Shown here piece by piece: positions 19,600 through 26,374 of a stretch of 44,406 nucleotides of DNA; the stretch's first letter is position 1, and each line of letters begins with the position of its first letter. The DNA lies in the NCBI RefSeq assembly GCF_900218015.1, contig NZ_UFQQ01000034.1, positions 1-44,406 on the forward strand, written 5' to 3'. Source of the DNA: Rhodopseudomonas pentothenatexigens. GTDB taxonomy: Bacteria; Pseudomonadota; Alphaproteobacteria; Rhizobiales; Xanthobacteraceae. A program made the translations under genes and the position numbers. The notes beneath the pieces were generated by a model. The model was given only the letters and a program-made list of their open reading frames with translations, did not search any database and was not told the DNA's origin.

Positions 19600-20129
19600 G
19601 GCATCGGCTCCTTCTGTCAGGCGGTTATTCCGCCGCTCGTCTGCCCATATGCAGACCGGCGCCGAGAGCCAGCATGTGCTGGTGACATTAGGAGTGGCCG
19701 GGGACGGCACTGAAGTTCTAAAGGTCCGATATGCCTCCTTTCGGGCAACATTTCCCAATCACCCAAAACCGGGTGTTGTGCCCCGCCCAATAGGCCGGCA
19801 GGCGTAAGCGGTTGCTGCGGTCGTGGACCTGCAAGCACCCGCCAACATCAGGCGAGCATCAAGGCGCACCCGAGCACTGGCAAAAGCTTCGCACTTTGGG
19901 CGGCACCAAGGGTGTCTCCCAACGTGGCTGATTGGATGATGCGTTTTCCCTAGTTGGCAGCTATCGACTTATTCGACGACCGAATCGATCATCCAAATGA
20001 AATCGAACTACTGAAAACATCCGCCGTCAACGGGTCACACAGGTATATAGAGTTTAGAAAAGGCGTGGATGGCCGGGACAAGCCCGGCCATGACGTAAGC
20101 GAAGTTCTTTGCTGGAATCGGAAGGCAGA
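19600..20129. other. Gene-poor right part of the accessory patch
   Basis: No gene is supported in these ~530 bases. Composition is mixed, with A+T-rich stretches near 19960-20060. A short palindromic repeat lies near its right end, then the intact flavin reductase gene begins. Confidence 0.5.
20069..20091. repeat. Short palindromic repeat (family E)
   Basis: ATGGCCGGG / CCCGGCCAT form a perfect 9-bp stem with an ACAAG loop, inside the familiar dispersed context GTGGATGGCCGGGACAAG. It may double as a terminator for transcripts entering from the left. Confidence 0.7.
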
Positions 20130-20747
20130 TCAGGCCGGCCGCGGCATCTCGAACATGGCGTCGGGGCGGATCTCGAAATAGTCGCCGCGCCGGCCGGCGC
20201 GCACGATCGGCCGTGCCGCCGCGGTCTGATAGACGCCGTCTTGGATCAAGCGCTTGTCGATGTGCACCATCACCACCTCGCCGATCGTCAGCCAGGCGTC
20301 GACCTCGACACCGTCGGCACCCTTCAGCCGGACGATTTCCGACAGCTTGCATTCGAACGACACCGGGCTCTCGGCAACGCGCGGCGGCTTGACCAGCTTG
20401 CTATCGAGCTTGGTGAGATTGCCGAGCGCGAATTCATCGACGTCGTGCGGCACGGTGGCGGAGGTCGCATTCATCGCCTGCGCCAGATCCATCGTCACCA
20501 GATTCCAGACGAACTCGCCGGTGCGCTGGATGTTGGCGACGGTGTCTTTCCAGGTGGTGGAGGAGAATCCGATCAGCGGCGGGGTGTAGTTGAACGCGTT
20601 GAAGAAGCTGTAGGGCGCGAGGTTGACCCGGCCCTCGGCATCGCAGGACGAAATCCAGCCGATCGGCCGCGGCGCGATGATGGCGTTGAAGGGGTCGTGC
20701 TTGAGGCCGTGGCCGCTCGCGGGCTGGTAGGAATGCAGATCGCTCAC
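20130..20747 (-). CDS. Flavin reductase-like (FMN-binding split-barrel) family protein
   Basis: This 205-residue protein of the flavin_reduct/DUF447-like split-barrel fold begins with PFNAIIAPRPIGWISSCDAEGRVNLAPYSFFNAFNYTPP in outline, the family FMN-binding segment, and continues with DTVANIQRTGEFVWNLV. It probably binds FMN and may reduce flavins or act as a flavoprotein oxidoreductase; the substrate is unknown. Length is normal and the gene is intact, in contrast with the damaged copy at 18314-18451. It lies 15 bases downstream of the TetR gene and may be the last gene of the efflux operon. Confidence 0.85.
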   Translation of the reverse strand: MSDLHSYQPASGHGLKHDPFNAIIAPRPIGWISSCDAEGRVNLAPYSFFNAFNYTPPLIGFSSTTWKDTVANIQRTGEFVWNLVTMDLAQAMNATSATVPHDVDEFALGNLTKLDSKLVKPPRVAESPVSFECKLSEIVRLKGADGVEVDAWLTIGEVVMVHIDKRLIQDGVYQTAAARPIVRAGRRGDYFEIRPDAMFEMPRPA

Positions 20748-20762
20748 GCTAGGGTCCCTGCT

Positions 20763-21383
20763 TTACGGGGAAGACGGAGCGCGCTTCTTAGCACCAAGTG
20801 CGGTCAGCACGAAATCGATCATCTGCTCCAGCGTCGGCCGGTCCTTGGTGAAGCTCTGCGCGATCATCTGCGGATGGAAGAACCGGACCATCGCCGCGCA
20901 GGTGCAGCTCGCCGCCTGCGGCACGTCGGACACTTCGAATTCGCCGCTCTCGACTCCCTGGGCGATCACCTCGCCGATGGTGCCGGTGACCAGCTCCATA
21001 TGGGCGATACAGACATCCCAGTTCTCCTCCATCGCGATCGCCACCATCTCGTGCAACTTGGCGTCGCCGATGTAGCGCTCGCAGTTCATCCGGTGCACGG
21101 TCGTGAGCAGATCACACAGCCGCTGCCGGGCGGAGCCGGGCGCCCGCGCGATCGTTTCCGCCGCCTGCTCGACCTCGCCCATCAGGTGCCGCGCCACGCC
21201 CTTGTGGATCGCCTTCTTCGAATCGAAGAAGCGATAGACGTTGGCCGGGCTCATCTGCAGCAGTTTGGCGATATCGGCCACCGTGGTCTTCTGGTAGCCG
21301 ATCTCGCGGAACAGCCGCTCGGCCACCACCAGGATACGGCGGCGCATGTCGGCTTCGGTGGCGTCAGTCACAAGAGTCATCAT
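20763..21383 (-). CDS. TetR-family transcriptional regulator of the RND pump operon
   Basis: This 206-residue TetR regulator has an N-terminal HTH (ILVVAERLFREIGYQKTTVADIA, then the recognition helix MSPANVYRFFDSK) and an all-helical C-terminal domain with several cysteines (CTCAAMV). Tandem ATG codons at 21383/21380 start it. It lies 14 bases after the RND pump gene and is therefore co-transcribed with it. It probably represses its own operon through the palindrome at 25696-25729, relieved by a hydrophobic ligand. The location of a repressor at the distal end of an efflux operon suggests autoregulation. Confidence 0.9.
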   Translation of the reverse strand: MMTLVTDATEADMRRRILVVAERLFREIGYQKTTVADIAKLLQMSPANVYRFFDSKKAIHKGVARHLMGEVEQAAETIARAPGSARQRLCDLLTTVHRMNCERYIGDAKLHEMVAIAMEENWDVCIAHMELVTGTIGEVIAQGVESGEFEVSDVPQAASCTCAAMVRFFHPQMIAQSFTKDRPTLEQMIDFVLTALGAKKRAPSSP

Positions 21384-21397
21384 GTCCCGATATTCAA

Positions 21398-24300
21398 TTA
21401 TTCCGCCGCAGCGGCAAGCGGAAAGCTGCTCTGGAGATCGGCGCCATGTTGCGGCGCAAGATCGATATCGCCGGCACCGCGCTCGTCCAGGCTGTTGCGG
21501 AACCACAGCGCGTACAGGCCCGGCAGATAGAACAGCGTCAGGAAGGTGGCGACGAACAGGCCGCCCATGATGGTGATCGCCATCGGGCCCCAGAACGCCG
21601 AGCGCGACAGCGGGATCATCGCCAGAATTGCCGCCAGCGCCGTCAGCACCACCGGCCGCGCCCGGCGTACCGTGGCCTCGACGATCGCTTCGCGCCGGGT
21701 CGAGCCGTGCGCGACGTCGCTCTCGATCTGGTCGACCAGGATCACCGCGTTGCGCATGATCATGCCGGCGAGCGCGATCAGGCCGAGCAGCGCCACGAAG
21801 CCGAACGGCGCGGCCGCGACGTTGAGACCGAGCGAGGCGCCGATGATGCCGAGCGGCGCGGTGAGGAACACCAGCAGCAACCGCGGGAAGCTCTGCAACT
21901 GGATCATCAGCAGCGCCAGCATCGCGATCACCATCACCGGAAACAGGATGAAGATCGAGGCGTTGCCCTTGGTCGATTCCTCGATCGCGCCGCCGGTTTC
22001 GATCCGGTAGGCCGGCTGCAGATTGGCGCGGATGCTCTCGAGTTGCGGCCAGATCGCATTGGTGACGTCCGGCGCCTGAACACCGTCGACGACGTCGCCG
22101 CGCACGGTGATCGCCATGTCGCGATTGCGCCGCCACAGGATCGGCTCCTCGTGCGAATACTCGACCTTCGCGACCTGCGACAGCGGCACCGCCATGCCGT
22201 TGCGGGCCGTGATGGTGAGTTCGCCGATCCGGGCGAGATCGAGCCGCTCGTTCGGCACCGCGCGCGCAACGACGCCGATCTTTTCGACGCCGTCCCGCAC
22301 CGTGGTGACCTGAGCACCCGAAATCAGCATCGCCAGCGCCTGCGAGACGTCCTGCGGCGTCAGGCCGAGCGCACGGGCACGCGACTGGTCGACTACCAGC
22401 TTCAGGTACGGCGACTGCTCGTTCCAATCGAGATGCGGATCGACGACGTTTGCGTTCTTCTTCACCACGTCCCGGACCTGATAGGCGATCTCGCGGACCT
22501 TCGCGGTGTCCGGACCGATCACTCTGAACTGCACCGGGAAGCCGACCGGCGGGCCGAAATTGAAGCGGTCGACCCGCACTCGCGCTGCCGCGAGCCGGCC
22601 GCTGTGCGCAGCCTGCTCGATCCGCGCCTTGATCCGCTCGCGCGCCGCGACGTCTTTGGCGACGATCACGATCTCGGCGAACGATTCGGTCGGAAGCTGC
22701 GGATTGAGGCCGAGCCAGAACCGCGGCGAGCCCTTGCCCACGTAGGCCGTGTAGGTCGCGATATCGCCGTCGTCCTTCAGCAGCGTTTCCGCCTCCTTCA
22801 CCGATTTCATGGTGACGTCGAAGGCGGTGCCTTCGGGCAGGCGCAGCTGCAGAAACAGCTCGGGCCGCTCCGACAGCGGGAAGAACTGCTGCTGCACGTG
22901 GCCGAATCCGACCACCGCGGCGACGAAGATCGCAACCGTCGCCATCACCACCGTGCCGCGCCAGCGCACGCACCACGTCACCGCGGCACGCAGCGCGCGA
23001 TAGATCCGGGTGTGATACACCTCGTCCGGATTGTGGCCCTTCTTGCCGGCGAAGTCCGGCAGCAGCTTGACGCCGATATACGGCGTGAAGATCACCGCGA
23101 CGAACCACGAGGCGATCAGCGCAATCGCCACGATCCAGAAGATGCCGCCGGCATATTCGCCGACGCCCGAATTGGCGAAGCCGATCGGCAGGAAGCCGGC
23201 CGCGGTGACCAGCGTGCCGGTCAGCATCGGAAATGCGGTCGACTCCCAGGCGAACGACGCCGCCTTGGCGCGGTCCCAGCCCTGCTCCATCTTCACCACC
23301 ATCATCTCCACCGCGATGATGGCGTCGTCGACCAGCAGGCCGAGCGCGATGATCAGGGCGCCGAGCGTGATCCGGTGCAGGTCGAGCGACATCGCGTTCA
23401 TGACGATGAACACGATCGCCAGCACCAAGGGCACCGACAGCGCCACCACGATGCCGGTGCGCCAGCCGAGCGCCAGGAACGACACGAACAGCACGATCAC
23501 CAGCGCCTCGACGAACGAGCGCATGAATTCGCCGACCGCGTGCTTCACCACTTCGGGCTGGTCGGCGATCTGCTCGATGTCGATACCCTGCGGCACGTCG
23601 GCCATGAACGATGCAGTCGCCGCGCCGACCTGCTCGCCGAGCTGCAGGATGTTGGCGCCCCTGGCGGTCACGACACCGATGCCGATCGCCGGCTTGCCCT
23701 TCTGACGGACCTGGTAGTCGGTCGGGTCGACATAGCCGTGGCGGATCTCGGCGACGTCGCCGAGCCGGAACACCCGGCCGCCGCTCTCGACCGGTGTCTC
23801 CGCCACCGCCTGGACGCCGTCGAGCGCACCGGTGACACGCAGCGGCACGCGCTGCGACGAGGTTTCGACCGTGCCGGCCGGCACCACCGCGTTCTGCTTG
23901 GCGAGCGAATCGAAGATCGCCTGCGGCGTCAGGCCGAGCGTCGCCAGCTTGGCGTGCGAGAACTCGACGTAGATCTTTTCGTCCTGGGTGCCGTAGATAT
24001 TGACCTTGGTGACGTTGGCGACCTTGAGCAGCCGCTGCCGCAGCCCTTCCGCGGCTTTCTTGAGCTGCGCATAGTTCGCGCCGTCGCCGGTGATCATGTA
24101 CAGGATCGAATCGACGTCGCCGTATTCATCGTTGATCGACGGCCCGATCAGATTGTCCGGCAGTTGCGGCGCGACGTCCCACAGCTTCTTGCGCAGCAGA
24201 TAGAACAAATGTGGCACTTCCGCCGGCGGGGTCGAGTCGCGGAACGTCACCTGCATGGCGGTGAACGACGCCTTCGAGTAGGTCTGCACCTTTTCGAAGT

Positions 24301-24532
24301 ACGGCAGTTCCTGCAGCTTCTTCTCGATCGGGTCGGCGACCTGTTCCTGCATCTCCTTGGCGGTGGCGCCGGGCCAGATCGCCGACACCACCGCGACCTT
24401 GACGGTGAACGACGGGTCTTCGCCGCGACCGAGCCGCTGATACGAATAGATGCCGGTGAGCCCGAGCGCGCAGATCAGAAACAGGATCAGCGCCGGATGT
24501 CGGACCGCCCAGGCCGACAGATTGAAACGCAT
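21398..24532 (-). CDS. RND-family efflux pump inner-membrane transporter
   Basis: This 1044-residue AcrB/MexF-superfamily pump has the usual twelve membrane segments in two halves, each with a large periplasmic loop. Near the N-terminus it reads AIWPGATAKEMQEQVADPIEKKL. The proton-relay aspartates lie in GLLVDDAIIAVEMM of TM4. Residues GEDPSF and YFEKVQTYSKASF point to the HAE1-like subgroup without the canonical drug-pump phenylalanines. It uses proton motive force to expel hydrophobic or toxic compounds with the adjacent fusion protein. No outer-membrane channel gene is in the operon, so a TolC-like partner must be encoded elsewhere. The ATG is 21 bases after the fusion-protein stop. Confidence 0.93.
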   Translation of the reverse strand: MRFNLSAWAVRHPALILFLICALGLTGIYSYQRLGRGEDPSFTVKVAVVSAIWPGATAKEMQEQVADPIEKKLQELPYFEKVQTYSKASFTAMQVTFRDSTPPAEVPHLFYLLRKKLWDVAPQLPDNLIGPSINDEYGDVDSILYMITGDGANYAQLKKAAEGLRQRLLKVANVTKVNIYGTQDEKIYVEFSHAKLATLGLTPQAIFDSLAKQNAVVPAGTVETSSQRVPLRVTGALDGVQAVAETPVESGGRVFRLGDVAEIRHGYVDPTDYQVRQKGKPAIGIGVVTARGANILQLGEQVGAATASFMADVPQGIDIEQIADQPEVVKHAVGEFMRSFVEALVIVLFVSFLALGWRTGIVVALSVPLVLAIVFIVMNAMSLDLHRITLGALIIALGLLVDDAIIAVEMMVVKMEQGWDRAKAASFAWESTAFPMLTGTLVTAAGFLPIGFANSGVGEYAGGIFWIVAIALIASWFVAVIFTPYIGVKLLPDFAGKKGHNPDEVYHTRIYRALRAAVTWCVRWRGTVVMATVAIFVAAVVGFGHVQQQFFPLSERPELFLQLRLPEGTAFDVTMKSVKEAETLLKDDGDIATYTAYVGKGSPRFWLGLNPQLPTESFAEIVIVAKDVAARERIKARIEQAAHSGRLAAARVRVDRFNFGPPVGFPVQFRVIGPDTAKVREIAYQVRDVVKKNANVVDPHLDWNEQSPYLKLVVDQSRARALGLTPQDVSQALAMLISGAQVTTVRDGVEKIGVVARAVPNERLDLARIGELTITARNGMAVPLSQVAKVEYSHEEPILWRRNRDMAITVRGDVVDGVQAPDVTNAIWPQLESIRANLQPAYRIETGGAIEESTKGNASIFILFPVMVIAMLALLMIQLQSFPRLLLVFLTAPLGIIGASLGLNVAAAPFGFVALLGLIALAGMIMRNAVILVDQIESDVAHGSTRREAIVEATVRRARPVVLTALAAILAMIPLSRSAFWGPMAITIMGGLFVATFLTLFYLPGLYALWFRNSLDERGAGDIDLAPQHGADLQSSFPLAAAAE

Positions 24533-24553
24533 CGCCGCACTCCCCAGCGCAGA

Positions 24554-25660
24554 TCAGAACGTCAGAGCCGACACCACCCGCACCTTTTCGGCAGGATCGA
24601 GTTTCTGCACGCCGAGCGTGACGACCTGCTCGCCTTCATCGACGCCGCCGGCGATCAGGACGTCTTCGCTCTCAAAGGCCTTCACCGCGACCGGCTTCAG
24701 CTTCACCTCGCCGGTGGAATCGACGACGAAAAGCGAGGGCTGGCTCCCCTGGTTGAACAGCGCCGACAGCGGCACCCGCGCGATACGGATCTTGTCCGGG
24801 TCGGTGAGGGTCAAAGTCGCGGTCATGCCGAGCACCACACGGTCATCGGCATCGGGCAGCGAGAACTTGGCGAGGAATGTGCGGGTCGCGGGATCGGCGA
24901 GCGGCGCGACCTCTCGCAGCTTGGCGGCATAGTGCCGGCCTGGCTCCGACCACAGCGTGACATCGGCCAGCCCCTTGGTGGCGCGCGTGATCAGCGTCTC
25001 CGGGATCGCCACCACGGCCTCCTTCTCGCCGATCCGGGCGAGACGGAACGCGGCCTGACCGGCCGCCACCACCTGCCCGGGTTCGACCATCACGGCCGCG
25101 ACGACACCGGGGCCGTCGGCTTCGAGCGTCGCGTAGGACAGCGCGTTGCGGGTCAGTTCGACAGAGCGCTCGGCGCGGGCGAAACGGGAGCGGGCTTCGT
25201 CCGCTGCGGCTTGGGCCTGGTCCATTTGGGCGTCGGTCGCCCAGCCCTTGGCGCGCAGGTCCTTGGCGCGGTTCTCGGAAGCGATCGCCTGCGCCAGCAC
25301 GCCCTTGGCGGCACTGCGCTCCGCCTCCGCCTGCTCCGCCTGCAGCTTCAGATCGGTCTGGTCGAGGACCGCCAGCTTCTGGCCGGCTTCGACGCTCTGG
25401 CCGACGTCGACCAGGCGCTTGGCGACCTTGCCGCCGACCCGGAAGCCGAGATCGGTCTCGGTGCGCGGCTTGATGGTGCCGACGAAGCTGCGCTCCGGCG
25501 CCTGCGGGACGTAATGGACGGCGGTGACGAGGACCGGACGCTTGGACAGCTCCTGCTTGGCGTCCTTTCCGTTGCACCCGGCCAGGCCGACCAACGCGAC
25601 GGCCAATAGCGCACCCGCCAACAGTCTGAAAAGTCCGTCAAAAAGTGGAATCGCCCGCAT
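24554..25660 (-). CDS. RND efflux membrane fusion (periplasmic adaptor) lipoprotein
   Basis: This 368-residue HlyD/AcrA-type adaptor has a lipoprotein signal peptide with lipobox LAGC near residue 29. A biotinyl-lipoyl-like half (GKVAKRLVDVGQSVEAGQ) and a coiled-coil hairpin rich in Ala/Glu/Lys (AEAERSAAKGVLAQAIASEN) follow, then beta-barrel domains. The frame continues 18 codons upstream, but ATG at 25660 begins the lipoprotein signal. It is first in the operon with the pump and TetR genes. A palindrome lies 36 bases or more upstream. Confidence 0.91.
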   Translation of the reverse strand: MRAIPLFDGLFRLLAGALLAVALVGLAGCNGKDAKQELSKRPVLVTAVHYVPQAPERSFVGTIKPRTETDLGFRVGGKVAKRLVDVGQSVEAGQKLAVLDQTDLKLQAEQAEAERSAAKGVLAQAIASENRAKDLRAKGWATDAQMDQAQAAADEARSRFARAERSVELTRNALSYATLEADGPGVVAAVMVEPGQVVAAGQAAFRLARIGEKEAVVAIPETLITRATKGLADVTLWSEPGRHYAAKLREVAPLADPATRTFLAKFSLPDADDRVVLGMTATLTLTDPDKIRIARVPLSALFNQGSQPSLFVVDSTGEVKLKPVAVKAFESEDVLIAGGVDEGEQVVTLGVQKLDPAEKVRVVSALTF

Positions 25661-25695
25661 GACAGCCTCCGTTGCGACCACCGGAACTGTCGAAT

Positions 25696-25729
25696 GATCT
25701 CTGACGATTGTCAATAATCGTCAGAAATC
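25696..25729. promoter_or_regulatory. Palindromic candidate TetR operator upstream of the efflux operon
   Basis: CTGACGATT (25701-25709) and AATCGTCAG (25716-25724) are perfect 9-bp inverted repeats around GTCAAT. The symmetry extends to about 14 bp per arm with one mismatch (GATCT against AAATC). Size and location, 36-70 bases upstream of the adaptor start, are typical of TetR-family sites. Confidence 0.7.
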
Positions 25730-25789
25730 ATGTGTTCGTGATGGATGGAGCTGCGCCCGGGACTCCGCTCCGGCTCGGTCGCTGCCTGG

Positions 25790-26269
25790 CTACGCCCCCT
25801 CATAGGCGCGCTGCAGGGCGCCGACGTCGAGCTTCACCATCTGCATCATCGCCTGCATCGCGCGCTTGGCGCCTTCGCGGTTGGGGCCGGCGAACAGCTT
25901 GAGGGCGGCGGCAGGGACGATCTGCCACGACAGGCCGTAGCGGTCTCGCAGCCAGCCGCACACCACCGGTTCGCCGCCATCCGCGAGCAGCCGGTCCCAC
26001 AGCCGGTCGACCTCGGCCTGATCGACGCAATCGATCTTGAACGACACCGCATGATTGAACGGCAGCGGCGTGCCGCCGTTCAGCGCCATGAACGGCTGGC
26101 CGGCGACCGTGAACTCCACGACCAGCACCGAGCCTTCCGGTCCGCCAGGGGTGTCGACGACGCTGCGCTGGACGTTGTCGATCCGCGAGTCCGGCAGCAA
26201 CGACACGTAGAACTCGGCCGCCTGCTCCGCGTCGCCGGCAAACCACAAGCAAGGAACGATCTTCGACAT
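25790..26269 (-). CDS. VOC-family (PhnB/3-demethylubiquinone-methyltransferase-like fold) protein
   Basis: This 159-residue protein of the glyoxalase/VOC fold begins MSKIVPCLWFAGDAEQAAEFYVSLLP in outline, the PhnB-like family N-terminus, with later segments MALNGGTPLPFNHAVSF and WQIVPAAALKLF. It was historically annotated as '3-demethylubiquinone-9 3-methyltransferase', but such proteins have no SAM site and their role is unclear. The frame is open ten codons further up, but ATG at 26269 follows GAGGATGTGGG. It stands alone between the efflux operon and a kinase gene. Confidence 0.85.
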   Translation of the reverse strand: MSKIVPCLWFAGDAEQAAEFYVSLLPDSRIDNVQRSVVDTPGGPEGSVLVVEFTVAGQPFMALNGGTPLPFNHAVSFKIDCVDQAEVDRLWDRLLADGGEPVVCGWLRDRYGLSWQIVPAAALKLFAGPNREGAKRAMQAMMQMVKLDVGALQRAYEGA

Positions 26270-26374
26270 CCCACATCCTCCCGCACAATGCATCTGCATT
26301 GCACCAAGGACGATCTCGAGCGCCGCCAGCCGACAGGCAGCGCCGAATATTGCGAATGTGGCGATCGGTGAGCT

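Noticed and set aside
19316-19807. 163-codon open frame in the accessory patch
   Set aside because: No ribosome-binding site, low-complexity Arg/Pro/Leu composition, and it overlaps the better-supported tiny minus-strand gene at 19441-19599.
18452-20129. Accessory patch considered as an integrated element in a tRNA gene
   Set aside because: No tRNA-like sequence, integrase or clear att repeats. The only flanking repeat is the flavin reductase 3' end, and its left copy is damaged.
21446-25609. 1387-codon open frame antisense to the RND pump and adaptor
   Set aside because: It is rich in Arg, His, Asp and Gln with no folds, and exactly mirrors two strongly supported genes on the other strand. 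It is a codon-bias artefact.
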